A DNA stretch of 64,000 nt from Mesorhizobium sp. M2A.F.Ca.ET.046.03.2.1 (GCF_003952425.1 NZ_CP034449.1:6622001-6686000), one strand, 5' to 3'; numbered from the stretch's first letter, positions 33,722-51,561 are shown. Translations and numbers: made by a program. Notes: a model not told the origin generated them from the letters alone.

Positions 33722-34387
33722 TCACTCGACGATCGCAATCGCAAAGCCGTCATAGCCTTTGGCGCCAACCGTCTGGATGGCGGTGCCGTCCAGCCGCTTG
33801 TCGCCGCCGATGAACGAGAACGCCGCACGGGCGCCTTCGACATTGACGTCGAGGCCATCTTTATTGAGCACCGCACCGTCGCGGATGACGTTGTCGCAGA
33901 CGATGACCGTGCCAGGGCGCGACAGCTTCATCGCCCAGTCAAGATAATTCGGGTTGTTGGGCTTGTCGGCGTCGATGAAGATCAGGTCGAATGGCCCGGC
34001 ACTTTGGTCGACCAGCGCGGCGAGCGACTGGAGCGCCGGGCCGACCCGCAGGTCGACCTTGCCGGAAACCCCTGCCCGCTCGAAATTCGAGCGCGCGACC
34101 CTGGCGTGGTGGGGATCGAGTTCCAGCGTCACCACCTTGCCGTCCGCCGGCAGTCCCCTCGCCATCCAGATGGTCGAGTAGCCGCCGAGCGTGCCGACCT
34201 CCAGCACGGTCTTCGCGCCGCGGATGCGCACCAGCAGCGACAGCAATTTGCCTTGCGCGGCCGAGACATCGATGGCCGGAAGGCCCTGGTCGCGGTTGGC
34301 CGCAAGCACGGCGTCCAGCACGCGGTCCGCTTCGAAAAGCGAGGAAACGATATAGTCGTCGACTGCCGTCCAGGTCTTGCTGCTCAT
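33722..34387 (-). CDS. Class I SAM-dependent O-methyltransferase (COMT-like)
   Basis: A 221-residue methyltransferase from ATG 34387. SAM-binding motif I is LEVGTLGGYSTIWMA, followed by VTLELDPHHARVA and the metal-binding LIFIDADKPNNPNYLDW with DNVIRDG. This is the metal-dependent catechol/caffeoyl-CoA O-methyltransferase fold. Substrate unknown. It lies between the rpoC terminator and the sugar dehydrogenase gene. Confidence 0.85.
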   Translation of the reverse strand: MSSKTWTAVDDYIVSSLFEADRVLDAVLAANRDQGLPAIDVSAAQGKLLSLLVRIRGAKTVLEVGTLGGYSTIWMARGLPADGKVVTLELDPHHARVARSNFERAGVSGKVDLRVGPALQSLAALVDQSAGPFDLIFIDADKPNNPNYLDWAMKLSRPGTVIVCDNVIRDGAVLNKDGLDVNVEGARAAFSFIGGDKRLDGTAIQTVGAKGYDGFAIAIVE

Positions 34388-34461
34388 AGCTCTTCCTCGT
34401 TGCATGAAGCCAGATCAGGATCACGGCTAAGAGCCATCATCCCGATCCGGCTTCTTTGTTG

Positions 34462-34510
34462 GAGCATGATCTTTCTCGAAAACCGGTACCCACTTTTCGG
34501 GATCATGCTC
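34462..34510. repeat. Palindromic intergenic element (GAGCATGATC family) downstream of rpoC
   Basis: GAGCATGATC at 34462-34471 and GATCATGCTC at 34501-34510 are exact inverted repeats. The inner part TCGAAAACCGGTACCCACTT continues into TTTCGG. It is the best-preserved copy in the window and lies next to the rpoC terminator. Confidence 0.9.
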
Positions 34511-34520
34511 TGAATGCAAA

Positions 34521-34542
34521 AAGGGGCCCGCGTAGGCCCCTT
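34521..34542 (-). terminator. Intrinsic terminator after rpoC
   Basis: AAGGGGCC/GGCCCCTT forms an 8-bp stem with a six-base loop, followed on the minus strand by TTTTTGCAT. It is 26 bases past the rpoC stop. The stem sequence is the same as in the rplQ terminator. Confidence 0.85.
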
Positions 34543-34567
34543 CTCGTCGTTTCTCATATCATGCCGC

Positions 34568-38764
<4,197 letters not shown>

Positions 38765-38862
38765 GCCGTTCTCCTTTTCGGGGTCCTCGATAACCCCTTC
38801 AATCGATCGCGGACGAAATGTCCGCAGACTGGCCGGTCAAACCGGCCGAAGACTTCTTGGTT

Positions 38863-38911
38863 GAGCATGACCTTGTCCGAAAACCGGTGGCCACTTTTCG
38901 GGGTCATGCTC
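38863..38911. repeat. Palindromic intergenic element inside the rpoB-rpoC spacer
   Basis: GAGCATGACC (38863-38872) and GGTCATGCTC (38902-38911) are exact inverted repeats. The core CCGAAAACCGGTGGCCACTT is shared with the copy at 34462, with covarying changes in the outer arms (ATC/GAT to ACC/GGT). Confidence 0.9.
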
Positions 38912-38948
38912 GGGGCGCGCCGCTTCCTGGAGCGGCGCGCCATAAGCT

Positions 38949-43085
<4,137 letters not shown>

Positions 43086-43312
43086 CGTCGCTCCTTAGCT
43101 CTAAACTCGGGACGAACCTCGCCGCGGCTCGCCTTGCACCAACGGGCCGCCTCGACGGCTGCCCCTATCTGTTTTCCGGCCTGCACTGCCAACAGCTTGG
43201 CGGGTACCGGCTAAAACGGGAGAAAACCCGTTTCCGGAAGGCCGCTTTTCGGCCCTCAGGAAAGAGGTTTTCAAACGCCTCGCGCAACAAAGTCTCCCTC
43301 AGTCCAAGGGAG

Positions 43313-43339
43313 GGGCGGACGGCGCGAGACCGTCCGCCC
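43313..43339 (-). terminator. Attenuator-like hairpin between rplL and rpoB
   Basis: GGGCGGACGG/CCGTCCGCCC is a perfect 10-bp stem with the loop CGCGAGA, nine bases past the rplL stop. No T run follows on the minus strand, so it is more likely a pause, partial terminator or processing site than a full stop. The rest of the 262-base spacer holds a smaller hairpin (AAACGGG near 43213 with CCCGTTT) and no ORF. Confidence 0.6.
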
Positions 43340-43347
43340 ACGCCTAA

Positions 43348-43728
43348 TTACTTCAGCTCGACCTTGGCGCCAGCTGCTTCCAGCTGAGCCTTGAACTTGT
43401 CGGCGTCGGCCTTGGAAACGCCTTCCTTGACCGGCTTCGGAGCCGCTTCGACCAGGTCCTTGGCTTCCTTGAGGCCAAGGCCGGTGATGGCGCGGACTTC
43501 CTTGATGACGTTGATCTTCTGGGCGCCGGCGTCGGCGAGAACGACGTCGAATTCCGTCTTCTCTTCAGCCGGAGCAGCGGCAGCGGCAGCACCACCAGCA
43601 GCGGCGGCAACAGCCACCGGAGCGGCGGCCGAAACGCCCCACTTCTCTTCCAGGAGCTTCGAAAGCTCAGCCGCCTCGAGGACGGTCAGGCTCGAAAGGT
43701 CGTCTACGATCTTCGCGAGATCAGCCAT
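43348..43728 (-). CDS. rplL: 50S ribosomal protein L7/L12
   Basis: A 126-residue stalk protein. The N-terminal dimerisation helices, an Ala-rich hinge (residues 38-55) and the C-terminal factor-binding domain ([20 protein letters not shown]) are all present. It recruits elongation factors to the ribosome. It follows rplJ by 54 bases. Confidence 0.97.
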   Translation of the reverse strand: MADLAKIVDDLSSLTVLEAAELSKLLEEKWGVSAAAPVAVAAAAGGAAAAAAPAEEKTEFDVVLADAGAQKINVIKEVRAITGLGLKEAKDLVEAAPKPVKEGVSKADADKFKAQLEAAGAKVELK

Positions 43729-43782
43729 TTTGATATTCCTTCAATTGGTTCGAACGTGTGTTGTTGACAGCGAGGAACGGCC

Positions 43783-44301
43783 TCATGCCGCCTCGTCCTT
43801 CCGGGCGTAAGCGCCGATGACACGCGCGACCGAAGCCGCGGGCGCATTGACGATCTGGGCGATCCGGGTTGCCGGCGTAGCGATCATGCCAACCAGCTTG
43901 GCGCGCAGCTCGTCGAGCGACGGCATCGTGGCGAGTGCCTTGACACCATCGGCGTTGAGCGAGGTCGAGCCCATCGCGCCGCCGAGAATGATCAGCTTGT
44001 CATTCCCTTTGGCGAATTCGGACGCGACCTTCGGCGCCGCAATCGGATCCTCCGAATAAGCGACCAGCGTCTGTCCCTTGAACAGATCGATGATCGATGC
44101 GGAGTCCGTGCCCTGAAGAGCGATCTTGGCGAGACGGTTCTTCGCGACTTTGACGGTGCCGCCGGCGGCGCGCATCTTCGACCGAAGGTCGTTCATTTGC
44201 GCCACGGTGATACCGGCGTAGTGGGCCACGACGACTGAACCCGCGTTCGAGAACGCATCATTCAGGCCCGTGACGAGTTCGCGCTTTTCCGCTCTGTCCA
44301 C
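43783..44301 (-). CDS. rplJ: 50S ribosomal protein L10
   Basis: A 172-residue L10 ([20 protein letters not shown], then [20 protein letters not shown]). It anchors the L7/L12 dimers; the C-terminal helix ends [17 protein letters not shown]. In E. coli the L10-L12 complex binds the leader of its own mRNA. Confidence 0.97.
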   Translation of the reverse strand: MDRAEKRELVTGLNDAFSNAGSVVVAHYAGITVAQMNDLRSKMRAAGGTVKVAKNRLAKIALQGTDSASIIDLFKGQTLVAYSEDPIAAPKVASEFAKGNDKLIILGGAMGSTSLNADGVKALATMPSLDELRAKLVGMIATPATRIAQIVNAPAASVARVIGAYARKDEAA

Positions 44302-44669
44302 TGCCTATCTCCAGTTGACCACTGCCTCATTTTCGAGGTCAGAAGTCGGGTTGCCTTTTGCCGGCCGGGCCATCCAAAAACGGATCTCCCGAACGACGCT
44401 CGAGGATCCTGCCCCCTTTCGCCACACCGACGGCAAGCCGGCGATGCGCTGACAAAAGGCAAACACGGTTCGAACCTTTCATTGGAGCTTTCGCTCCTTT
44501 GTCGGGTCTTCACCCGTCTCATGCAGGCCCACATGAATTAAGGCTGTTGGGCCGCCTGCAATCTCGGACAGGATATCCGGAAACCTTTCGGCTCCCGGGT
44601 TACCGGGCCGCCGACGGATCGGCGGTCCGGAATTCTCCATGGGTCGACTCAGGGCCGACCCGACGACAC
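44302..44669 (-). promoter_or_regulatory. Long rplJ leader, candidate L10-L12 autoregulatory RNA
   Basis: The 368 bases between rplA and rplJ hold no gene but several hairpins on the minus-strand RNA: GGGTCG/CGACCC (44641-44661) just after rplA, CCGCCGA/TCGGCGG near 44610, and GGAGCGAAAGCTCC near 44490. In many bacteria this gap holds the L10 leader and a promoter for rplJL. I did not map the conserved kink-turn, so function is inferred from position. Confidence 0.5.
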
Positions 44670-45368
<699 letters not shown>

Positions 45369-45372
45369 GATC

Positions 45373-45801
45373 TTAGCCCACCACTTCCAGGCCCATCGAG
45401 CGGGCGGAGCCCTCGACCATGCGCATGGCCGCCTCGACGTCGTTTGCGTTCAGGTCCTTCATCTTCTGCTCGGCGATCGCGCGCACCTTGTCGCGGCTGA
45501 TCGTGCCGACCTTGGTCTTGCCCGGCTCCTTGGAGCCCGACTTCAGGTTGGCGGCCTTCTTCAGGAAGTAGCTCACCGGCGGCGTCTTCATGACGAAGGT
45601 GAACGACTTGTCCTGGTAGTAGGTGATGACGACCGGGATCGGCGACCCCTTCTCGAGCTCCTGCGTCTGCGCGTTGAACGCCTTGCAGAATTCCATGATG
45701 TTGATGCCGCGCTGACCAAGCGCCGGGCCGATCGGGGGCGACGGCGTGGCCGAGCCCGCGGCAACCTGGAGCTTGAGCTGGCCTGCAACTTTCTTAGCCA
45801 T
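45373..45801 (-). CDS. rplK: 50S ribosomal protein L11
   Basis: A 142-residue L11 with the proline-rich [20 protein letters not shown] and the rRNA-binding C-terminus. It is needed for RelA-type stringent signalling and is the thiostrepton target region. It follows nusG after 207 bases that contain three small repeat hairpins. Confidence 0.97.
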   Translation of the reverse strand: MAKKVAGQLKLQVAAGSATPSPPIGPALGQRGINIMEFCKAFNAQTQELEKGSPIPVVITYYQDKSFTFVMKTPPVSYFLKKAANLKSGSKEPGKTKVGTISRDKVRAIAEQKMKDLNANDVEAAMRMVEGSARSMGLEVVG

Positions 45802-45912
45802 CTCTATTCCTGCCTTTTCTCATGCCGGCCCATTAGCGGGACACCGGCGGTTGCAGTCTGGTGGTGCGGTTCCGACGGCCGGCTATGCCGTCTTCGCCTC
45901 CCACCCGTTCAT

Positions 45913-46000
45913 GCGGCGCCTTAAGCGACCGCCCCGACGCCTTACGGCGCGGATCCCGACGCCTTGCGGCGCGGGTTGTGCCGACGCCTTGCGGCGCGGC
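45913..46000 (-). repeat. Three tandem GNRA-capped mini-hairpins between nusG and rplK
   Basis: CCGACGCCTTGCGGCGCGG occurs at 45934 (one mismatch), 45956 and 45981, with a weaker relative near 45913. On the minus-strand mRNA each unit reads CGCC-GCAA-GGCG, a short GC stem with a GCAA tetraloop (GUAA in the first). The array starts nine bases past the nusG stop. Confidence 0.75.
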
Positions 46001-46008
46001 TAACCGGA

Positions 46009-46536
46009 TCAGCCCTTTTCGACCTGTCCGAATTCCAGATCGACGGGCACGGCGCGCCCGAAGATCGAAACTTCCACCTTGAGGCGGGCCCGCTCCTCGT
46101 CCACTTCCTGGACGACGCCGTTGAACGACGCGAATGGACCATCCGAGACGCGGATCGCCTCGCCGATCTCGAAGGTGACCGAGGGCTTCGGCCGCTCGAC
46201 GCCTTCCTGGACCTGGTTCAGGATGCGCTGCGCCTCGGTCTCGGTGATCGGCACCGGCTTGGAATCGCCCAGGAAGCCGGTGACCTTCGGCGTGTTCTTG
46301 ACCAGCGAGAACACGGCGTCCGTCAGGTTGGCCTTCAGGAGCACATAGCCCGGGAAGAACTTGCGCTCTGCATCGACCTTGCGGCCACGGCGGATCTCGA
46401 CGACCTTCTCGGTCGGCACCACGATCTGCTCGATCTCGCCGGCCAGGCCCTTCTGCTTGGCCTTGTTCTCAATGTCCTCGGCGACCTTCTTCTCGAAGTT
46501 CGAATAGGCGTGGACGATATACCAGCGCGCAGTCAT
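46009..46536 (-). CDS. nusG: Transcription antitermination factor NusG
   Basis: A 175-residue NusG. The NGN domain has WYIVHAYSNFEKKVAEDIEN and the polymerase-binding FFPGYVLLKANLT. The C-terminal KOW domain has IRVSDGPFASFNGVVQEVDE. It modulates elongation and Rho, and links transcription to translation through S10. It follows secE by 27 bases. Confidence 0.97.
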   Translation of the reverse strand: MTARWYIVHAYSNFEKKVAEDIENKAKQKGLAGEIEQIVVPTEKVVEIRRGRKVDAERKFFPGYVLLKANLTDAVFSLVKNTPKVTGFLGDSKPVPITETEAQRILNQVQEGVERPKPSVTFEIGEAIRVSDGPFASFNGVVQEVDEERARLKVEVSIFGRAVPVDLEFGQVEKG

Positions 46537-46563
46537 TTCCCGACCTCTCCGTAAACCGCCGAA

Positions 46564-46767
46564 TTAATGCCCGAGACCCAGGATCCACTCGATCGCATAG
46601 CCCATCAGAATGTCGGCTGCGAAGAAGAAGAGCATCGCGATCACCGCGAACACCAGGACCATCACGGTCGAGATCATGGTTTCGCGCCGCGAAGGCCATG
46701 TCACCTTGGCCGTCTCCGCGCGAACCTGCTGGAGAAAGGTGAAGGGATTAGTGGTTTTCGAAGCCAT
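46564..46767 (-). CDS. secE: Protein translocase subunit SecE
   Basis: A 67-residue SecE with one membrane helix, from ATG 46767 (MASKTTNPFTFLQQVRAETA). The conserved amphipathic segment KVTWPSRRETMISTVMVLVF leads into the helix and the protein ends ILGLGH. It clamps SecY in the inner membrane. A longer upstream reading is unconserved. It is encoded just before nusG, as in most bacteria. Confidence 0.95.
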   Translation of the reverse strand: MASKTTNPFTFLQQVRAETAKVTWPSRRETMISTVMVLVFAVIAMLFFFAADILMGYAIEWILGLGH

Positions 46768-47179
46768 GTGCCGCCTGTTTTTCAAGACCCGTTGGCCGGG
46801 CCTCCTGGATGATCCCGCTGGCCGGGACGTGCCGCCTGGGCTCCATGCGGTGCGAATCAGCGCCGCTATTTCACCCACGCAAATCAGACGCGTAAAGCCG
46901 GCTTCCCAGCTCCACGCGTCGCGTGTCTGTCTTGTCTACATAAAACCGATTCTTAATCCACGCAAGTGGCAAGGGTCCGCTTTATGTCCTAGCGCCGCCT
47001 CGGAACCATCCAGTCGTCCCGTCCCGGCTATGCGGGGCTTATGCCCGAATTTTCCCTATATGGCAAGCTACCCGGCCATTTTCAAATACCGGGCTGGGTT
47101 TTGCGTTATGTGGACGCGGCCAGGCGGTATCGCCGCGCATCGCTTGGCATCCATGCCTGTGGCATGCTTTCTTGGAGCG
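46768..47179. other. Divergent intergenic region between secE and the MarR gene
   Basis: About 410 bases with no ORF I can support. A weak minus-strand promoter (TTGCGT, 17 bases, TATGTA, near 46938-46966) could serve secE. The two genes are read away from each other. I see no repeat, tRNA or attachment site here. Confidence 0.4.
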
Positions 47180-47617
47180 ATGACTGAGCCGACGCAAGAA
47201 CAGGTTGAGCAGCTTACCATTGCCTTCGAACGCTTCACGCGCCGGTTCAAGGTAGCCGAAGCCGTTGCGGCGGCGGAGAACGCACTTAACGCGCTCGACG
47301 CTCAGACGCTGGTCTTCATCTGCGACAATGCCGGATGCGGGGCGGCGGACGTCGCCCGCTATCTCGATGTCGCGCCGACGACCATGTCCTCGGCCATCGA
47401 CAGGCTTGTGCGCAAGGGACTGGTCGAGCGCCGCAGGCCGGAAGAGAACCGCCGGACGGTAGCCCTTACCGCCACGGCAAAGGGCGTGCAGGTGGTCGGC
47501 GATCAAAAAGCCGGCTATCGCAACGCCTGCATGGCAATGCTCAGGTCGCTAAACGCCAGCGAACGACAGGAGTTGATCCGCCTTACCGAGAAAATCGCAG
47601 ATACGAAAGTTGAATAA
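47180..47617 (+). CDS. MarR-family transcriptional regulator
   Basis: A 145-residue winged-helix protein. The recognition region has AADVARYLDVAPTTMSSAID and the wing RLVRKGLVERRRPEENRRTV, typical of MarR. The start ATG 47180 has GGAG just upstream; a longer in-frame reading from 46610 has no coding character. It lies 57 bases upstream of the aldehyde oxidase-like operon on the same strand. A 13-bp palindrome overlies that gap. It is therefore probably the local regulator, likely a repressor released by an aldehyde or aromatic ligand (inference). Confidence 0.85.
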   Translation: MTEPTQEQVEQLTIAFERFTRRFKVAEAVAAAENALNALDAQTLVFICDNAGCGAADVARYLDVAPTTMSSAIDRLVRKGLVERRRPEENRRTVALTATAKGVQVVGDQKAGYRNACMAMLRSLNASERQELIRLTEKIADTKVE

Positions 47618-47630
47618 TACGATTTTCGTA
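47618..47630. promoter_or_regulatory. Palindrome between the MarR gene and the oxidase operon, candidate operator
   Basis: TACGATTTTCGTA is a perfect inverted repeat (TACGA-TTT-TCGTA) directly after the MarR stop. A further half-site TACGA lies 16 bases upstream. Position and symmetry suit a MarR dimer; function is inferred. Confidence 0.5.
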
Positions 47631-47674
47631 CTATCATGATGGTGGCTCGGCGGCGTTCCGCTGCCGGTCCCTGA

Positions 47675-48193
47675 ATGGAGACGCCTGTGACCATCATGAT
47701 CAACGGATCCGACTATCCCGTTCCAGACGATGCGCGCGTGTCGCTGCTCGACATGTTGCGCGAACGCCTTGGGCTAACCGGCACGAAGCTCGGTTGCAAC
47801 CAGGGTGCCTGCGGCGCCTGCACAGTGTTGCTGGACGACGAGCGGGTGCTGTCCTGCCTCACGCTGGCGGCACAGGCAAAGGGGCGCGATGTTCGCACGA
47901 TCGAAGGACTGCAAGGGCCAGACGGCGGCCTCCACCCCCTGCAAGAGGCTTTCATCGAACATGATGGCCTCCAGTGTGGCTACTGCACCCCGGGCCAGAT
48001 CTGCTCGGCGATCGCCATGGCGCGGGAGTTGCGGCGCGGCGATCCAAGTCACGTCACTGCCGATCTCGCAGGCCCGGTCCGGCCGACCCGCGAGGAAATC
48101 CGCGAACGCATGAGCGGCAATCTGTGCCGCTGCGGTGCGCATAACGGCATTGTCGAAGCGATCGAGGAAATGCTTGCTGGAGAGCCGGCATGA
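47675..48193 (+). CDS. [2Fe-2S] subunit of a molybdenum hydroxylase (PaoA/YagT-like)
   Basis: A 172-residue iron-sulfur subunit. The plant-ferredoxin cluster is bound by Cys41, 46, 49 and 61 (GCNQGACGACT, then LSC). The second cluster is bound by Cys101, 104, 151 and 153 (QCGYCTPGQ and GNLCRCG). It passes electrons from the molybdenum centre to FAD. Unlike E. coli PaoA it has no N-terminal Tat signal, and an in-frame stop sits just before the ATG, so the enzyme is probably cytoplasmic. GTG 47687, with GGAG upstream, may be the true start. The next gene overlaps by four bases. Confidence 0.9.
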   Translation: METPVTIMINGSDYPVPDDARVSLLDMLRERLGLTGTKLGCNQGACGACTVLLDDERVLSCLTLAAQAKGRDVRTIEGLQGPDGGLHPLQEAFIEHDGLQCGYCTPGQICSAIAMARELRRGDPSHVTADLAGPVRPTREEIRERMSGNLCRCGAHNGIVEAIEEMLAGEPA

Positions 48194-49176
48194 CGCCCTT
48201 TGCATTTCACATCGCGAATGACCGTGCGGAAGCCCTGGCGCTTGCTGCCGACGGCGCACGGTTCGTCGGCGGGGGCACGAACCTTGTCGATCTGCTCAGG
48301 CAGAATGTCGACTCCGCTTCGCAACTGGTCGATGTCAGCCGCCTCACCTCCGACATCCAGGAAGCTGATGGCGGCGCGCTGCTCATCGGCGCATCGATGA
48401 AGAACAGCGCTCTAGCCGCGCAACCGCTGATCCGCGAACGCTATCCGATGCTGTCGCGCGCCTTGCTGGCCGGGGCCTCGGCGCAGATCCGCAACATGGC
48501 GACGGTCGGCGGCAACATTATGCAGCGGACACGCTGCGCCTATTTCTACGATGTGGACGGGGCGCGATGTAACAAGCGGCAGCCTGGCGGCGGCTGTGAC
48601 GCCATCGGCGGCTTCAACCGCTATCACGCAATATTGGGTGCGTCGAATAACTGCGTGGCAACCCATCCCTCGGACATGTGCGTCGCGCTTGCCGCGCTCT
48701 CGGCGGTGGTGCATCTCGCCGGCCCCGCAGGTGAGAGAACGGTGCCGCTCGCCGAGTTCCACGCCTTGCCAGGCGCCAGTCCACAAATCGAGAGTGTCCT
48801 GCAGCCCGGGGAGATGATCACCGCGGTAGAGCTTCCGCCCGCGACCCCCGCAATGGTGAATTCCGAGTATCGCAAGCTGCGCGACCGTTCGAGCTATGCA
48901 TTCGCACTGGTTTCCGTGGCGGCTGGCCTGGACGTCGTCGAGGGCAAGGTCGCCGAGGTTCGGATCGCGCTTGGCGGCGTGGCCGCAAAGCCATGGCGCG
49001 CCACGCATGCGGAGGCGGCGCTTCGCGGATTGCCGGCGACCCGCGCGAATTTCCTTTCCGCCGCGGAGGAGGAATTGGCCGAGGCGCGGCCGCTCGAAGG
49101 CAATGCTTTCAAGATCGGGCTGGCGCAGCGCACGATCGCAGCCGTCCTTGAATCGCTGGCAGGAGATCCCGCATGA
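48190..49176 (+). CDS. FAD subunit of a molybdenum hydroxylase (PaoB/YagS-like) with an extra Fe-S segment
   Basis: A 328-residue FAD-binding subunit. FAD is held by [12 protein letters not shown] (residues 25-36) and [13 protein letters not shown] (104-116). The stretch from 116 to 155 contains four cysteines (Cys116, 127, 136 and 155) in an insertion ([15 protein letters not shown]). This matches subunits such as PaoB and hydroxybenzoyl-CoA reductase beta, which carry an additional [4Fe-4S] cluster. ATGA overlaps couple it to both neighbours. The electron acceptor is not known. Confidence 0.9.
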   Translation: MTPFAFHIANDRAEALALAADGARFVGGGTNLVDLLRQNVDSASQLVDVSRLTSDIQEADGGALLIGASMKNSALAAQPLIRERYPMLSRALLAGASAQIRNMATVGGNIMQRTRCAYFYDVDGARCNKRQPGGGCDAIGGFNRYHAILGASNNCVATHPSDMCVALAALSAVVHLAGPAGERTVPLAEFHALPGASPQIESVLQPGEMITAVELPPATPAMVNSEYRKLRDRSSYAFALVSVAAGLDVVEGKVAEVRIALGGVAAKPWRATHAEAALRGLPATRANFLSAAEEELAEARPLEGNAFKIGLAQRTIAAVLESLAGDPA

Positions 49177-51509
49177 GCAAGCTGCAGAATGCCCTCGTCG
49201 GCGGAGTCCGCACGGTGCTGGGCCGCGTTCCCGCAAGCTGGCTGCCCGGCGGCACGCCGGATCCGATCATTGAGAAGCGCGCGACGCTGGGAACCCAGCA
49301 GCCACGCGTCGACGGTCCCGACAAGGTGCGCGGCGCGGCGCGCTTCGCAGCCGAGGTGCCGATGGAGAACCTGCTCCATGCCGCCTTTGTCCATTCCACC
49401 ATAGCGCGCGGCAAGATCATCGAGCTCGATGTTTCCGTCGCTGAAGCCGCGCCGGGGGTCGAGCTGGTGATGACCTACCGCAATGCGCCGAAAATGTCGG
49501 TGCCTCCCGCGATCGGCATCACCAATCTGAAGGCGGCAGGCAACCACACGCTTCCGGTGATGCAGGACGCCGAAATCCGGTGGAACGGACAGGCGGTGGC
49601 CGTCATTCTGGCCGAAACCCGGGAACAGGCCGAACATGCCGCCACGCTGGTCCGGATTCGTTACGAAGCCCAGCCGTCACGCACGCGGTTCGAGGACGGC
49701 AAGAAAGTTGCAAGCACGCCGGACTCGATCCTGATCGAACGCAACCGGGTCGACAAGGGAAACGCTTCAAAGAAGCTGGCCGAAGCGGCGTACAAGGTCG
49801 ATGCGGTCTACAGGACGCCGTGGCAGAGCCACAATCCGATCGAACCGCACGCCGCTACGATCGCCTGGCAGGACGGAAGGCTGATCGTTCACGACACGAC
49901 GCAGATGATCCACGCAACGGCGGGGTCCCTGGCGAAGGTGTTCGGGCTGAAAGAGGCGGATGTCTTCGTCAGTTCACCCTTCGTCGGAGGTGGCTTCGGC
50001 GCAAAGGGAATGTGGGATCATCAGATCCTCGGCGCCGCCGCGGCGAAGCTCGCCGGGCGACCGGTGCGAGTCAGGCTTTCGCGGGCGAGCATGCACCGTC
50101 TTGTCGGCGGCCGCACCCAGACCGAGCAGCGCGTCGCGCTGGGGGCCGGTGCCGATGGAAAACTCACCGCCCTGTTGCACCATGGCTATGCCACCAAGCC
50201 GAAGCACAGCATATGCGACGAAGGCTTCAGCCTCACCGGGCGATCGCTCTATGCGTCCGGAAGCTTCGACATCGTTCAGCACCATGTCGATCTCGACCTC
50301 GTGGCCAACTCTTTCATGCGTGCTCCCGGAGAGGCTCCGGGAACTTTCGCGATCGAATGCGCGATGGACGAACTCGCTCATGAGCTCGGGATGGACCCGA
50401 TCGAGTTGCGGCGTCGCAACGTCGCTTCCTGTGATCCGATCAGCGGCGCTCCCCATTCGCAGAGCGCCGTGATGACCGCGTACGACATGGGTGCCGAGCG
50501 TATTGGTTGGGTGGTGCGCGCCTCCGCGCCTCGTGCACGGCGCCAAGGGGAATGGCTGATCGGCATGGGCTGCGCGGGCGGAACCTTCCCTTTCGCCCGC
50601 ATGCCCGGCACGTCCGCGCGCATCACCCTCGACGCTGGCGGTCGCGCGCATGTCGCAAGTGCCGCGCAAGAGATGGGAATGGGGACCGCGACCGTGCAGC
50701 GCCAGCACGCCGCGGACCGGCTCGGGCTGCCGCTCGACAGTGTGTCGGTGACTATCGGCGACTCCAGCCTGCCCTTCGCCAGCTTCGCCGGCGGATCGTC
50801 CCAGACAGCCTCGCTCGGCGCGGCTATCAGTGCAGCGAGCGGCAAGCTTGCAGCCGAGCTGTTGCGCCACGCGGGCAACGACACACCGCTGGCGGGGCTC
50901 AGGGTGGGCGAGGTCGAATTCGCCGACAGCGGGCTGCGCAGCGTCGACGACCCTTCGCGGTACGAGAGCTTCGCTTCGATCTTTCGCCGCTCCGGGCGCG
51001 ACGAGATCAGCGTCACGGGCGAAAGCGGCGCGCCGCTGGAGATGCTCAAATTCTCGATGCACAGCACGTCGGCCATCTTCTGTCAGCTGCGCGTGAGCGA
51101 GGTTACCGGGGAAATCCGGATCGATCGCCTGGTCGGCGCCTTCGATTGCGGGCGCATCCTCAACGCGAAAACCGCCACCAGCCAGTTCAAGGGCGGCATG
51201 ATCATGGGACTGGGAATGGCGCTGACGGAAGAAACGCTGCTGGACGAGCGGAGCGGCCGGATCATGAGCACGTCGCTGGCCGATTATCATGTGCCGGTGC
51301 ATCTGGACGTGCCGGAGATCGATGTGCTGTGGACGGATGTCCCCGACCCGCGCACGCCCATGGGGGCGCGTGGCATCGGCGAGATCGGTACGACCGGAGT
51401 GGCCGCGGCCGTTGCCAACGCCGTGTTCAACGCCACCGGTATTCGCGTACGCGACCTGCCTATCACCCTCGACAAGCTGGCCGCCGATACAACTCAAGCA
51501 AAAGTATGA
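49173..51509 (+). CDS. Molybdopterin-binding catalytic subunit of an aldehyde oxidase/dehydrogenase (PaoC/YagR-like)
   Basis: A 778-residue large subunit of the xanthine oxidase family. The molybdopterin sites include FVGGGFGAKGMWDHQ, MRAPGEAPGTFAIECAMDEL and AQEMGMGTATVQRQHAADRL. The presumed catalytic Glu is in GARGIGEIGTTGVAAAVANA near the C-terminus. It is close in length and motif order to PaoC, which oxidises aromatic aldehydes; the substrate here is unproven. Maturation would need MCD cytosine-dinucleotide cofactor enzymes (a PaoD-type chaperone), none of which is encoded next to it. The gene ends 53 bases before the 3' end of tRNA-Trp on the other strand. A small hairpin, GGTTCC-GTCC-GGAACC (51513-51528), may terminate the operon. 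Confidence 0.9.
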   Translation: MSKLQNALVGGVRTVLGRVPASWLPGGTPDPIIEKRATLGTQQPRVDGPDKVRGAARFAAEVPMENLLHAAFVHSTIARGKIIELDVSVAEAAPGVELVMTYRNAPKMSVPPAIGITNLKAAGNHTLPVMQDAEIRWNGQAVAVILAETREQAEHAATLVRIRYEAQPSRTRFEDGKKVASTPDSILIERNRVDKGNASKKLAEAAYKVDAVYRTPWQSHNPIEPHAATIAWQDGRLIVHDTTQMIHATAGSLAKVFGLKEADVFVSSPFVGGGFGAKGMWDHQILGAAAAKLAGRPVRVRLSRASMHRLVGGRTQTEQRVALGAGADGKLTALLHHGYATKPKHSICDEGFSLTGRSLYASGSFDIVQHHVDLDLVANSFMRAPGEAPGTFAIECAMDELAHELGMDPIELRRRNVASCDPISGAPHSQSAVMTAYDMGAERIGWVVRASAPRARRQGEWLIGMGCAGGTFPFARMPGTSARITLDAGGRAHVASAAQEMGMGTATVQRQHAADRLGLPLDSVSVTIGDSSLPFASFAGGSSQTASLGAAISAASGKLAAELLRHAGNDTPLAGLRVGEVEFADSGLRSVDDPSRYESFASIFRRSGRDEISVTGESGAPLEMLKFSMHSTSAIFCQLRVSEVTGEIRIDRLVGAFDCGRILNAKTATSQFKGGMIMGLGMALTEETLLDERSGRIMSTSLADYHVPVHLDVPEIDVLWTDVPDPRTPMGARGIGEIGTTGVAAAVANAVFNATGIRVRDLPITLDKLAADTTQAKV

Positions 51510-51561
51510 GGCGGTTCCGTCCGGAACCTAAACGAAAGCGAGACGATTCCTTTTGAGGAAA

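Noticed and set aside
46610..47179. N-terminal extension of the MarR protein from 46610
   Set aside because: The stretch overlaps secE in antisense and has no conserved character; ATG 47180 has a Shine-Dalgarno.
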